A program made the translations under genes and the position numbers. This document shows, piece after piece, positions 49,301 through 61,084 of a DNA stretch of 64,000 bases. Within the stretch, counting starts at the first letter, position 1. The number at the start of each line of letters is the position of its first letter. The notes beneath the pieces were generated by a model that worked only from the letters and a program-made list of their open reading frames with translations, was not told the DNA's origin and made no database searches. The DNA lies in the NCBI RefSeq assembly GCF_041381155.1, contig NC_091147.1, positions 13,145,030 through 13,209,029 on the forward strand, written 5' to 3'. This DNA comes from Argopecten irradians (Eukaryota > Mollusca > Bivalvia > Pectinida > Pectinidae).

Positions 49301-52300
49301 TTTGAGGTCGATCCAAGAAACCAGCAACCATACGGAAGTACACATATTAACCGAGTTTAAAGACAGACATTATTGTATCATCAATAATTAATGTCAACAG
49401 AATGCCAGAAGACGTTTGGCATGCTAGTAAAACTGGATTAAGTTCTGCCGAGAGACGTTTGCCTTGATATATAATAGACTTTCGTATACTGTAAATTCGG
49501 ATGCTTTCGCGTGCTGATATTTCAAGATTTTCCGCGCTAAATCAACTTTAAAACCGTTCGCGGTGTGGTAATTCTCGTGTCATACATCTGTATATCTCGT
49601 CATTGTTATATACATGTAAAATTTTGCAATTATTGAGATGTTCGTCCGTAGATTTATTCGCGGAAAATTTATGGAAGCGAAACATGCGAAAATCTCCACA
49701 CCGTGAATAATTCCACTTTCACAGAACTCTAATGTAAAGATGACTTAATTCACAGAAGTTTCAATATGTGTCGATCAAGTTCAAATGCGATTATCCAATC
49801 GTCAAAGTCATGTAGGCAGTACAATGTAGTTCAATGTTCAAAGTAAAACTGGTGATAAAACTAATAGTCAAAGTCATTTACGCGGTAATTTGATAGCAGA
49901 AGATACACATAATGTAGGCGGTAAGCTTACGATAAGTCTAAGTCATGTTGGCGATATACTTACAAATAGGTTATGTGGGCGGTAAACCAATAGTCTAAGT
50001 CATGTTGGCGGTATACTTACAAATAGGTTATGTGAGCGGTAAACCAATAGTCTAAGTCATGTTGACGGTATACTTCCAAATAGGTTATGTGGGCGATAAA
50101 CCAATAGTCTGAGTCATGTTGACGGTTAACTTACAAACAAATAGGTTATGTGGGCGATAAAACAATAGTCTAAGTCATGTTGGCGGTATACTTACAAATA
50201 GGTTATGTGGGCGGTAAACCAATAGTCTAAGTCATGTTGACGGTATACTTACAAATAGGTTATGTGGGCGATAAACCAATAGTCTGAGTCATGTTGACGG
50301 TTAACTTACAAACAAATAGGTTATGTGGGCGATAAAACAATAGTCTAAGTCATGTTGGCGGTATACTTACAAATAAAATATGTGGGCGGTAAACCTATAG
50401 TCTAAGTCATGTTGGCGGTATACTTACAAATAAGTTATGTTGGCGGTAAACCAATAGTCAAAGTCATTTAGGCGATACTTTTGTAGGTGTTATATACAAA
50501 ACATAATATGTGTAAAACAATACTTACCGTACATATACAGTTGATGCACTGGTTGTCAGCGTTGAGTATAATGCCTGTGGAATTGGATGTGAAGACCTCG
50601 CCGTCCGAGTATGCCGTCCCGTCATACTCACATCCCACGCCGCTATTGTCATCCTCCCCATCATCGTCAGACACGACTGTAGGAGGAAGGTTGGCAAAAT
50701 CTACATAAAATAGGGTCCACTCTTACCCAGTCATCTAACAAGCAAATTATAAAACATGCAAACCAAACAAAGAGAGAAGAGAGAGACTGTTTACACCTAA
50801 CGAAAAAGTGAGTTTTAGCCACACAGGGACGCGGGACATTCTGACACAGGGACGCGTGACATTGTGGCACAGGGACGCGGGACATTCTGGCACAGGCGCT
50901 CGAGGATGTAAACTTAAACTTGTAAAACCGGAAGTGGAAGGTAAAAAATAGGGCTACTTGGGGAAATTCGGTAGCATATTGTCTAATTAATATCCTTTCA
51001 CAGACCACATGTATAATGTGTGAATTCGTATGCATACCTCACCATTCACAGGCAAATTAAGTAGCGCGCATGCAATCTTAACTTTAATAAAATAACGGTA
51101 AAATGAATAAGGAAAGTTAAACACACGACGAATTAGGTAGCATACTTGCTTAACCTTACGCATATTCCATTTATAATGTGTGAATTCACTTGGAGCTCGA
51201 AATAAAACTCTGTTATTAAGTTAAAGTCAAATTACGGTAAAATGAATACGATAGTATACATCCTTATCCCTAACACAAATCTGTCGTTATAATTAATGTG
51301 AATGGTAGCATACCTAACTCAAAAGCCACAAAGAGTACAAATGCATAATGTGTTAGTAGCATATAAGCTTAATTAACCTAACACAAATTTCGTTTTAATG
51401 CGACCAATAGCATATAATATTAGCCCTATGGTGAATTACAGTATATGTGTCTGGGCTCGGTTTTATCAATACTCATTCCTTACAATTCTCCATCGGAAAA
51501 CATTACAAAAGGTAAAGAGGGGATATGTCTCTTAACTACTATAATGTTTTCCTATGACAGAAAGTCCGTGACACTGGGCTTCGGTAACGCAGAGATATTT
51601 CAACTTAAAGGGAAGTAACTCTTAAGACCCTGTGGCTCAGTCAAGTTGCCTACGTCCGCCCCTGTGTAGCATGTTTACTAGTTAGATAAAGAGAGTGTTT
51701 GTTGACAGAGAAGACAGAGTGAAGCTTGATAACATGCTGAGTGGTCTTTAAGCATTAAGTGAAGCTAAGAACATTCTAGCTTTGTCAGACAACCGCCAAT
51801 TTTCACAATTATCGCACAGTAAAACAGGGCGTCAAAATGCGCTTTCAAGACTTCAAAATTCGCCTTGATGACGTCAAAAATGCGCCACCAAGGTCAGAGT
51901 AGGTTTTACACTCAAAAACATGCTCTGGGAATACTGCCGAGTAACTCTAGCGTGCAGTGATCATGCATTGTTTTATTTAATCAGCTGGTTATTATGACGT
52001 CATCAAATCATAAATCTTTTTTTTTTTCAAACGATATAGATATCGAAAGATTTAACAGTTGGGACTGGAATTTCACTGAACAAAATCTCATGGTTTAGAT
52101 GACTGTATTCTTTTATCATGAATTCATTCTGATTGAAATGTTCGTCGTTGTAATGACATCTACTTTTAGCATGTTTGCACATGCTTAATAATAATTTTAG
52201 TCGTTTGAGTTTTTGGACAATAAACATAAAATTGATTTATAACAGAATGAGTCCTCTGACTTTGCCAACACATCAAGGATATTGGCAGTGCCCGAAGGTC

Positions 52301-53435
52301 CCCTTCCCTAACCCCTAAGCGACTTTTCCAAAGTCCATCCCCCTCTCGCTAACCATAATCACCCTTTTTATTTTCAAACACCTGCAAGAATTTTACCCTA
52401 CCCAAAATCTTTCCCTCCTCTTCCCCATCCTGGATACTTGAGGGGTTACTATCACTTTCGACATATCCGTCCCCTGGACTACACGTATCGAAGGTGCCCC
52501 TCCAACTACACATCTGTCCTTGTTTGTGTCGATTAAGGCAGGTATTTAAAGTCACTTCCAAATTTATGATGACGTCATATCAATGACTGATCATATCGAG
52601 GTGTCATTGTTCGTCAAAACATGAATTTTCCAATATTTCAAATATTTTTTTCGGTCTTACTTATACCAAATTCATCCGAGAAGAAAATTTAGAAATGCAA
52701 AGGTATCTTTTTCGGAATACTTCAGCGAGACAGACAGAGTGTTTTAGAAGCTTACCTTCACAGAACGGACAGCACACTCCGGGTACAATCTTAGGCTCCG
52801 TACACGTGGGGGTGGGGCATAACTCTTTCACGCACTCCACACGTGTCTGAAAACATGCGCAGTCTTTTTAAATGTCTGCTTTCATTGATAATTCAATCAA
52901 TACAATGCATGCAATGCATGTAATAGCATATATATATATATAAAACACTAATTAACAAGGCAATTATTTGAAACGAAATAATAGGCAAATCTTTTTTCGA
53001 AAGTCACGCGTAACTTCATTTTCTGACTTTTTGTTGGATTTCTAATTTGCAAGTCACGTTACAATGATATGATATAGCTGGAACATATTATTGGAATATA
53101 TATTGTTATTTCAATTATCGTGTAATAGAAAGATGAGATATGAACCGGGCTTGCAGTTGTGTTTTTTGCTTTGGACAAAACATCAAAATGCTCTTAAAGC
53201 ATGGCGACTTCTAAAGTCCAGTCTATTTTTTCGGTGGATTAATCACTAAAAATGATCCACATATCTTTTTTAACCATAAAATATAAAATAATACTAGATT
53301 ACGTCGTCAGATTACAGATCAAGTCTCTGGGATCTCTTTGTGTACTTACACCATTACAAGTACAGTTGACACATTCGTTGAATTTCCATACGTCTCCGTC
53401 GGCGTAGTTAGTCTTTCCCAATACACACGTCGTTT
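38300..53435 (-). CDS. Chordin-like protein with three VWC domains (5' exon not found)
   Basis: Secreted BMP antagonist of the chordin-like 1/2 type. Ten exons: 53435-53350, 52846-52756, 50676-50528, 48462-48366, 47176-47111, 41492-41407, 40846-40672, 40314-40045, 38834-38688, 38442-38300. They give 435 residues plus stop, close to human CHRDL1. GT/AG sites and phases (1,0,1,0,1,1,0,1,1,1 at exon starts) agree throughout. Each VWC is split after its C-x-x-C-x-C motif. The order VWC1, VWC2, linker, VWC3, basic linker, C-terminal domain is that of vertebrate chordin-like proteins. The first visible exon starts in phase 1 after AG and has no signal peptide; that exon lies upstream of 53435 or beyond the window. 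Long introns carry several tandem arrays. Confidence 0.88.
38855..39262. repeat. Near-perfect tandem array, 44-bp unit
   Basis: Nine copies of a unit containing GAGATATACTTCGAGAAATA and TTCAATTTTATGATATATTA, almost without differences. It lies in the intron just 5' of exon 38834-38688, with the first copy about 20 bases from the acceptor. Confidence 0.95.
40672..41492 (-). CDS. VWC domain 3 exons of the large chordin-like gene
   Basis: Exon 41492-41407 encodes DCLDSEGAIHVNGSEWRP and CVTCSC. Exon 40846-40672 encodes NGEIDCRKLTCPADHLLTC, GNSCCKSC and a Lys/Arg-rich run with NMRRKNKRNKKKN. This domain is the orthologous position of the only VWC in the compact paralogue. The basic run may bind heparan sulfate or be cut by proprotein convertase (inference). 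Confidence 0.85.
41545..42055. mobile_element. Family 2 element with a family 1 element nested in it
   Basis: The left end TCTGGGGTTACTATCAATGT (41548) pairs with the right end ACGACAGTGATATTAATCCC (about 42016). At about 41582-41735 a family 1 element begins AGAGTTATCTGCGCTTGCGG with TTGTGACGTCATATG and ends near CTAATATGCAAAGACG. The body keeps GTCTCTGCTGGCCTGTATT, shared with 33040-33070. Confidence 0.65.
42365..46930. repeat. 4.6-kb minisatellite, 22-bp unit containing TTAGGG
   Basis: Roughly 200 copies of a unit including TTAGGGTAGTTATAGG then a TTTGTA step. Variants are AAGTTTG for GGTTTG, TTAAGG for TTAGGG and rare one-base losses. The centre is very regular; the first 700 bp and scattered patches are more diverged, as expected of unequal exchange. 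The plus strand almost lacks C. Lies in the intron between the linker exon and VWC3 of the large chordin-like gene. Confidence 0.97.
47111..47176 (-). CDS. Linker exon of the large chordin-like gene
   Basis: Encodes an acidic 22-residue linker (DDVKTSLDENSSSVDIEQKA) between VWC2 and VWC3. It is bounded by AATTGCAG and GTAAGG, phase 1 at both ends, so it could be skipped without changing frame. Confidence 0.75.
47760..48365. repeat. Degenerate tandem array repeating a 5'-splice-site-like segment
   Basis: About fourteen copies at 35 to 60 bp spacing of TTACCTGCACA(N)TATGA on the plus strand, read by the gene as a TGTGCAGGTAA type sequence. The last member is the true exon end and donor of VWC2 exon 48462-48366 (TGTGCAG then GTAAATATC). 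Copies carry CATCAA and TCTAAAAT between them. Confidence 0.75.
48366..50676 (-). CDS. VWC domain 2 exons of the large chordin-like gene
   Basis: Exon 50676-50528 encodes an acidic lead (VSDDDGEDDNSGVG) then CEYDGTAYSDGEVFTS and CINCICT, very like the second VWC of CHRDL1 (CEYNGTTYQHGELF). Exon 48462-48366 gives KGDVLCYLKTCNIPKKC and CCPQC. The 2-kb intron between them holds the array at 49900-50470. Confidence 0.85.
48700..48880. repeat. Dispersed repeat, diverged copy
   Basis: Shares TTTTGGGAGGCTATGGT and a CATGTCACCAAACGCACCG stretch with the family at 15060-15580. Intron of the large chordin-like gene. Confidence 0.5.
49900..50470. repeat. Tandem array, about 57-60-bp unit with higher-order pattern
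   Basis: About nine copies containing AGTCTAAGTCATGTTGGCGG and TATACTTACAAATAGGTTAT. A longer variant (GACGGTTAACTTACAAACAA) appears twice about 177 bp apart with the same neighbours, so groups of three units form a higher-order repeat. On the transcribed strand each unit has TTTGTAAGTATACC. The array starts about 60 bases past the donor of exon 50676-50528. Confidence 0.9.
50815..50905. repeat. Three-copy tandem repeat, about 28-bp unit
   Basis: Copies of CACAGGGACGCGGGACATTC. A minus-strand frame across it (Cys/Pro/Val-rich) is a by-product. Confidence 0.75.
50940..51430. repeat. Degenerate repeat, long period
   Basis: About three loose copies of roughly 150 to 185 bp sharing GTAGCATAC, ATAATGTGTGAATTC, ACGGTAAAATGAATA and CTAACACAAAT motifs. 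Intron of the large chordin-like gene. Confidence 0.5.
52756..53435 (-). CDS. VWC domain 1 exons of the large chordin-like gene
   Basis: Exon 53435-53350 encodes TTCVLGKTNYADGDVWKF and CVNCTCNG. Exon 52846-52756 gives TRVECVKELCPTPTCTEPKI and CCPFCE. Splitting after C-x-x-C-x-C matches the other two domains. Between 52027 and 52745 the next intron has only an end fragment of the family 2 element (GAGGGGTTACTATCACTTTC, 52440). Confidence 0.85.
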
Positions 53436-53494
53436 CTGAAAGGGAGAAACGTACAGGTCTGTACTGTAAAGGGCGCTTTATTTCTTAAGTTTTC

Positions 53495-53521
53495 GAGTGA
53501 GTGAGTGAGTGAGTGAGTGAG
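53495..53521. repeat. (GAGT)n microsatellite
   Basis: Almost seven perfect copies of GAGT, about 60 bases upstream of the first visible chordin-like exon. Confidence 0.9.
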
Positions 53522-56500
53522 AAATATGTCACCAATACATCAATAGAAGGTGTGATTGAACAATAGAGTAAAAAAGAGAAAGAGGGGAGAGAGGAGGGAT
53601 GGGATGGATCGACTGAGGGAAGTTTACATTGTTTATTCACTAATTATAACTGTGAATTTAGAAATGTATATCATCAAAAGTCAAATACAATATCAAACAT
53701 ATCCATATAATATGTGTGTGTGTATGTTGAATTAGCTTGTCAGCTTAAAATTTAGTAGTAAAGTGTTTGTTTGTCTAGAAATCGTGTAAACTAAGATGGC
53801 GTCGGATTGGTAATGTCCAAACAGCTTGTGTATGTTAGTGACCAAGAGAAATAAATCGCATACATAGAAAAGATTATCCACCAGTTTCGTAGTTCGTTCG
53901 TATTTGTGCAGTACCTACATTATATGAGAACTTCTTAAATATCCTATATCCATGTCAGTTAACTCTTTTTCAAGACTTTATATCGATAATAAGTTTACAA
54001 GTACTTCAAAAGACCTTTTCTGTACCCGTGAACATAGTATTATTGATGTTTTATTTATTTATTTGTTTATTCACTTTTTGACGAGGGGTCTACAAGTCTG
54101 CGTGCATTAAGCAATGACATTGGTCCTTCCTTTGGGTGGGAATGAAAAGTTGCATACACTGAGAATGTCTCATTCTTTGAATTTTGTACCAACCTCTCAG
54201 AAACTCAATAATCGGATATGTTAACTTTTATTTGTTCGATAACTAGGCGTGGTCGTGATATTGCAGTTTGATACTTTATCATTATCTGTTATCTGGAAAT
54301 ATATCCGGAATCCATTATCGTTAATCTGTGTCCGACTCTAAATTTAGTTGAAACACGAGATACAATGATTATTGAATATATTTTAAGTCTCTTTGTATAT
54401 CAAATCAGCCGGTGTATCGTATCGGTTTAACTTATTTTATATATTGTTGAAATGGCCTTTGTTTTTGCATGATATTTTCTTACATTATTTATAACGTACG
54501 CAATTTAACGTATTTTTAAAACTTGACCTAAAACTGACACCGCTTGAATTTCTTAAGTAAATATATAATTTTCCATTTCTATAATCCTGTAACGCCACAT
54601 TTCTTTCTATATCAGTTCCCTTGTACTATCTTAAACGTATAATATTGTATATCTGATCTTACAAGCAGGCCAATAGGTTCGTTTGATTTTGAAATCGAAC
54701 CACGTTACTTTTAATTCAGTTACTGATGTGTAAAATGTAATTAGATTTATCGCGTCGATCAAGCGTTTCTGTGACGACGCGGATCATCTAATATGGTACG
54801 TCATAACTGTGACACGGGGTCATGACCGCTGCGTACTTCATCCAAAGAAAAAAGCGGAAGTGCATTTCAAATGTTTACTCTTAACTTGTCCTCGAAAGCC
54901 CATGAACGCTTAGGTCAGTGAATACATATGATCGATGAGACATGAGAACGAATGCAAGTCTAACTAACATTTATTCCGACATGTGATTATGTCTTAATTT
55001 TATTAAAGCGTATCCTGTTTGAAGGCGTCATAGATAAAAATCTACTTCCGCCTGTCATCGTACAGTAAAATGTTTACAAAACAATAATAGAAAGAAACTT
55101 AAGTATTTTGAAGTTAAAAGTGCATGTGTTTCATATTCTACATCAATAAATCGAACAAATGTTGAAATGATTTAATAACAAAATCGACATTGAATATCGA
55201 AAACGAAAAAAAAGTCCTCATGGTTTGATATTTTCTAAATATTAATGACGGGGTGGTTTAAGTTTTGGTGTACAATGTACAACCAATAAAAATATTGATC
55301 GATTATCTAACTAGGCAGACATAAAGTAACAAAACAAAAGAAAACCCACTTCTTTTTTTAAATGAAGTGGAAAATTCGAAGTAAATGCGACAATCCTTCC
55401 GTGTTGTTCTGATGATGACCTATCAGAGTTACTTCCCTTCCGTTCATAGTTACTTCCCTTTGTTTATAAACAATCGGGAACCTTCGACACTTTCCGTGAT
55501 CGAGCTCGTTTATGGAAAGTACAGAAGGTTCCCGATAGCGGTTTGGGACAATAAAGCGATGAACTCCGTTTCCCTAAAAAGGAGTTAATAGAAACACGCG
55601 TACGGTAGGTATGTCTATATCCAAAGGATAGATGAATCATGACTACTGTCATCTCCTCTGAATGATGTTGCTTAGAATCCTATCATTTTGTCCGTCTTAG
55701 TCTGTAGTTAGCAGGTGTATGTTTAAACCACAGGTATAAAATAATACTGTTTATCTAACACATGCACGGTGGTGATTAAAACAGGAATTTCACGCCAAAA
55801 AAGTGAAGTCATCAGAAAATGTGGAAGTTATTTTCAGGTATGAGCTGTGTTTTAAATATGTTTGATGTTCTAACCGCAAAAGCGGACCTTTAATTTCGGA
55901 CCTTTAAAGTATCAGTTTATTTCGAACACATTAACCAATAGGCCATCGCAGCCATATATATACATTCTTTTTTTCATCTCCCGCACAAGGTTAGTAATAG
56001 TATGGGGAAAGCTGTATCTTTTAGTACGAAACTTGAAGTTGTTTACAATTATACTGCCCCATTCATACAAAGTATGCGACATAATAGCAACTAATTATAA
56101 TGGAGTGTCAGGGACTTACTTACCAACGATATTATAGCTTTATAATATGTCAAATTTATTGATTTATTTCGCCACTGTAGATGTGTATGTTGCATTTCAA
56201 TTTATAGATTATTATTTAGTTTTTGATGGTATTGTTTTATGAGTGTTCAGCTAGCGGTATTTCTTTCCATGTTATGTTAATGCCGGATTTAGGTCGGACT
56301 TTAAGTATTTTTTTCCTCTGATTTTATCAATAATTAAGAAAATCCATCAGAATTACATGTACTAGTAATCTGTTATTAGTGTCAAGCTATGGGCACACCT
56401 AAATGACAATAGTAAAAAATTTAATCAAAGTAGAACCGCAAACAAAAATAAAGTTTACGCTGTTGTCCCCTTCGACCCACCACCCCCTCCTTAATACGGA

Positions 56501-56639
56501 GACAGTAATTTAAACTTAAGTCTTTAAACTTCTCCAAATGTCAGTTTACAATTTAATGGAGATATCGGCTTTGTGTCAAACTTCAGTCATAGTCAATATA
56601 ACGTTTAATAGCTTATCATTGGCGAAAACCAGCAGACGA

Positions 56640-56900
56640 CAAAGACACGTGACTCCGGGGAAATGCCGCCAGGTGTGAAAGGCGCGCCACCTGGCGGACA
56701 ATTCGGCGCGCCCCTGTCGGCAAATCGCGATAGGATCGCCGTGGGTCCCGAATTATTATACGAACGCACCGGCACTGCAACACCTTTGCTTTCGTGACGT
56801 AGACAGGTGGGGAAAGGGCGGTCTCACTTCCTATTTACCTGATCGTGAACAGGTAGATAAAAGAGGTGATTACGAGTTTTTACATACTTTGGTATGTGTA
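56640..56900. promoter_or_regulatory. GC-rich island with T-box-like and E-box motifs
   Basis: A sharp GC- and CpG-rich patch in AT-rich surroundings, 3.2 kb 5' of the first visible exon of the large chordin-like gene. A 10-base inverted repeat CCGCCAGGTG (56666) / CACCTGGCGG (56688) encloses AGGTGTGA (56671-56678), a T-box half-site sequence, and GGCGCGCC (56681). Another GGCGCGCC is at 56705 and CAGGTG or CAGGTA at about 56805 and 56850. Candidate promoter or enhancer; function is inferred. Confidence 0.45.
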
Positions 56901-57952
56901 AACATACCACCGCTTACCTGTATGTTATGAGGATAGACATTTAAGTGTAATTACTTACAAAGGATATATACTACACAGATTGGCCAGTACGAACCTATAT
57001 GTACCTCTCGGGGACTTTAGGGCGATTTTCTCAATGTAATGGTGATACATCAGATATTCTTCTACACAAAACAATGATGCGCCCACGTATTTATCAAATC
57101 AGCCATCTTTACACATATAAATTGAATAGATAGAAGAACTTGAATAAAGATAAATAAATAAATAAACAACAAAACAAACAAACAGAAAGTAAACTGGAAA
57201 AACAACAACAGCAAGGATCGATGATGTACTGAAAAAACTCATACTGAAAATTTGAGCTTCAATACATGCAAAATATGATTGAAATATAGATTTTTTGTTC
57301 CAAAGATAAAACCAGACCGGAACCAGGTGTCCCGTTATAGCAAGCGCATTGATAGAATTATATGTAAGAAAAGTTTGCCCATTCAATCCACTCATCAAAT
57401 TATGAATTATCCTAAAGCCCTTTATCTAACTGAAAATTAAAACATTTTCCTTGCTCTGTATCCAATTTTTCTCTCTTTATTACATTTCGATTCATATTCA
57501 AATAAGTGCACTGATCTAATAGTAGAACGATGGACATGTTAATGGTTACGCGTTCTTTCAAGAATTAGAAGTTTTCTCGTTATAAACATCAAGATGCAAT
57601 ATTCCTTTAACCAATCATCCTGTGGTCACGAAGTACCTGTTAAATATTTACGAAGATAAACTTGTGAAAGCGACACCTTGTTTACACAAGATACCAAGTT
57701 TAAATAGACACGATTTGACCACAAACATTTTAGCTGACCGCAAAGCGAGTGACATCAACTCGAGGATGTAATTCTGGTCAATCATTCGAAAAAAATTATT
57801 TCTCTCTACTGACGATTAACGACGTATTTCTCATATTATTGGCTTCAAAATATAAGTATTAAATATGGGACAAAAGAAACCTGTTTCGATGAAATAAAGA
57901 AAGTTCGCAAATTGTTGTATTCTGACATTTCCGCGTTTTCCCTCCGCTACTG

Positions 57953-58029
57953 TCCTCGGTACTCCATGGGTAACTATAACTGTCGTTATACGAAACGACA
58001 GTGATTGTAAACCCTGTAATATCGAGGAT
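57953..58029. mobile_element. Family 2 hairpin remnant
   Basis: Two facing ends only: TCCTCGGTACTCCATGGGTA with ACTGTCGTTAT, then ACGACAGTGATTGTAAACCC and ATCGAGGA. No body. Confidence 0.65.
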
Positions 58030-58229
58030 GTTCGCAACCTAAAATCTCTGGCGTCTTTTTATCATAGCTACCGCAAGCTTTGATTTTGTTTTCGTGAATG
58101 ACAAAACAGAAACAGAAAATATCTAGAAAATATCATCAGTGTCATTTTGGTGTTTGTTTCCTTCTTGTCATTTTTTAATTGCCAACTTCCTAAGATACAA
58201 ACGTTTAAGAGAATGGTACCGGAACTATT

Positions 58230-58455
58230 ACCCAGTGATGGTTTGGTTTTATTAGTTTAACGTCCTATTAACAACAATGGCCATGTAAGGACGCGCAAAG
58301 ATTGTTTGTGGAGGAACACCGGAGTACCCGGATAAAAATCACTGACCAGCAGTCAGTATCTGGCAGCTGTCCTACATGGGATTCGAACTCACCACGTAGA
58401 TGTGGAGGGCTCGGCCTCCGCTGAAGGTTCGTCATCAAATAGTATGTATATTTAT
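58230..58455 (-). mobile_element. tRNA-derived SINE
   Basis: Minus-strand copy. Tail on the plus strand as TTTATTAGTTTAACGTCCTA, inner ACACCGGAGTACCCGGATAA, box B as GGGATTCGAACTC. Same family as 35420-35640 in opposite orientation. Confidence 0.8.
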
Positions 58456-59567
58456 GGCAAATAAATAAACATGTCATCTGATTCAACTTTCGGCATAATC
58501 TGTCCACTTATTGCTAGTCAAGTAAAATGATTAGACAATTTTATTACAATATCTAACAGGGTATTACCTAATCTAGACTCCCCTATCCTGTACGGAAATT
58601 GAATATTTCAGTTTGCCCTGGGCTGACATAACATATGAATAAAACTGATGTTTCATCTTAATCACTCGCTAACTAACCACAAAAACCGTGCCATTACTCA
58701 ATGGAGATATCGGTCTGAATGGGTAAATGATCACGCGCATGCGCTGTTGACGTGGCTAGCTCTGGCGCCACATGACCATATCTTGTCTGTTTTGTCTCCC
58801 GCTAATTGAATTATAATTGATTATTGATAAAAACACAGAAATCTTTCAGTACATTCACATTAATTTCGACTAATTTTGAATAATCATTGCTTTCCATGGT
58901 AAGTTGGTAGAGCATTTTGAATAGGTCTCGCTGCCCAAATATTTCAATTAGTGGCCTGGTGAATGTATACAATTGATAGGAATTATTTAAGATGTTTGTA
59001 AATACTTCGTGCGATTGAATGTTTTGAATTAGATTGTTTTAAACTGATCGAAAATGTAATGCAACACGCCGCAATTACTTCATCAAAATATAGTAATGGA
59101 CTTAAAATGTTTGATTATTTTGACGTGTCCGTTATCTAAATAAAAAAAAAAAAACAAATAAAAAGAAACAAATCAACATAACCATCATTTATTTGTCGCT
59201 ATTTTGTCAATCCAAAGCTTACCACGATCTGACATGGTTTGATAAGCACGTGTATTAATTGACCTATATCTGGTGGCAAATTGATATTGCCTACCATACC
59301 GAGGTTAACAATCGCATACGTAATAAGGATAGCAGACGTCCGATCATCACGTCGAGACCGCGGGCTTCACGACTGATAAACGATTTTTGTCATAAAATCT
59401 TTATTTTAAATGTTATAACCTGCTAAACCGGAGATGGGTTTATAAGTGAAGGGTAATCAATTTCGAAGTTATCTGTATTCCCTATAGAAACGCGTCTGTC
59501 TATTTAGCACTGGTTAGATGGTTAACGATGTATGTACTTAATGAACTCCGAGGTGTATTCTGAAGTA

Positions 59568-59765
59568 TTCTACATTTGTATATTGCAGAATTATCTGCCC
59601 TTGTGCCAAGGACGTACGAACTGACGGTAACGTCATGCTTTCATGAGTGGTACGTAATTTTTTTCAGATAACATGGCGTAATTTTTGCACACAAAGTAAA
59701 GACATCATATCCGATGCTTGTACACAAGGGAGTTAACTCTGTAATATATGCAGAGACAGAACTTA
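59568..59765. mobile_element. Diverged family 1 element
   Basis: Left TGTATATTGCAGAATTATCT plus GCCCTTG, right CACAAGGGAGTTAACTCTGT then AATATATGCAGA. Inner GGTAACGTCATG in place of the CRE palindrome. Confidence 0.65.
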
Positions 59766-59984
59766 AGCATAGTGTGACGTCAAAAAAGTGTTTACTCACT
59801 CACGACAGTCACGGAACTTGGAAAAAAATGAGAAAGAGAGATGAGTTGTTGGTAAAATGGCAGATAAACAGGGGCAACATGGATGCCACATTCTGTTCTA
59901 TCAGAGTTACTTCCCTTTGTTTCACTCCGTCAATATATTGATGAAGCACTCTTGAAAAGCTTCTTGTCGGCATACAGTAAAACA

Positions 59985-60145
59985 ATGCGAGAATGCGTCA
60001 AGTGACAGTGCGACAATGCACCAGGCGAAAAGCACATTGTCGCTCTTCGCATGACAAACTGTCGCACGATCTTCACTTGGCGCATTATTGCACTGTCGTA
60101 TAGTGCATTGTCGATCTTCGCTCGGCGCATTGTCGCACTTTTTGT
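59985..60145. repeat. Inverted and direct repeats of a GCGACAATGC motif
   Basis: About seven copies of (C/G)CGACAATG(C)-type sequence in both orientations, with GATCTTC(A/G)C(T/G)(T/C)GGCGCATT between them. The cluster can fold on itself. Minus-strand Cys/Asn/Ala-rich frames here are repeat artefacts. The sequence at 60200-60245 resembles a SINE inner part. Confidence 0.7.
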
Positions 60146-61084
60146 TGCATTTCGGGGTCGCCAATGGCCGAAATTAGCCAACATGCGTATAACCCACGTG
60201 GTTGTCGATGTTTTTTCTTCGGGTACACTGACTTTCATCCACTTTCTAAGCTTGGCGCGTCATTTAAAATTTACTGACGTAAGATAAAATCAACTCTAAA
60301 CAATAATCTATCGGCTTCTGTCCCCTGTGGTCCTGTCCGTTTGACAGGGGACACCCCGAAATCGAGGAGACGAGTACAGTGTACTTGTGAATCGCTGACG
60401 GGGAGCGCTTGATTTACTCACTATTAGTACAGACAGATAGCTGCGGTCGCCACAATAAACTATCTCAAACACCGAACACAATCGGATGTGGGCTTTTATG
60501 ATAGTGTAATATTTTATTATGATATGTTTTGCCGAGATGACAGACGATAGGGCGGGATAAAGGCCTCCAGAACGGGTACCTGTGTCATTAGACAGCCGAT
60601 ATAGATCACGTTCATGTTAATCAGTGTACCCGCTTTCACTACTAACGGGTCGGATTTTACTTTATTTATCTGTTGTATCATTTTACCTTCCATACCAACT
60701 CAACAAAGATAGGATTTTTTCATATTTGTATTATAAAGAAAACAAGGTAATTTTTTACAACGTCATGATAAATATTTAATGGTACCCGTCCATTTTTTTT
60801 TCAATAACCGAATACTGTACCTGAAATCACAAAGATCGTATTTGTTCATTAAGTTAGCTAAAAGCCGCATGAATCCCGGATAAGAAGTAATTAATTTTTT
60901 TTATCTATAAAATACCACATTAACGGTTAGAATTTAAAATCATTTACAGATAAATTGTAGAGGTATAATTATGTCAAAATTTTGCATACTGTAAATATTT
61001 TGACATTTTTACTTTAATTATCTCTTCTATATTATACTACGGTGTGAAAATATACACGGTATATTTATTTTGTTGGGGAAAATG

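Noticed and set aside
57099-57398. 99-codon hydrophobic minus-strand frame upstream of the chordin-like gene, as possible signal-peptide exon
   Set aside because: The hydrophobic part is in the middle and comes from AT-rich repeats, there is no phase 1 donor after it and no Cys-rich continuation.
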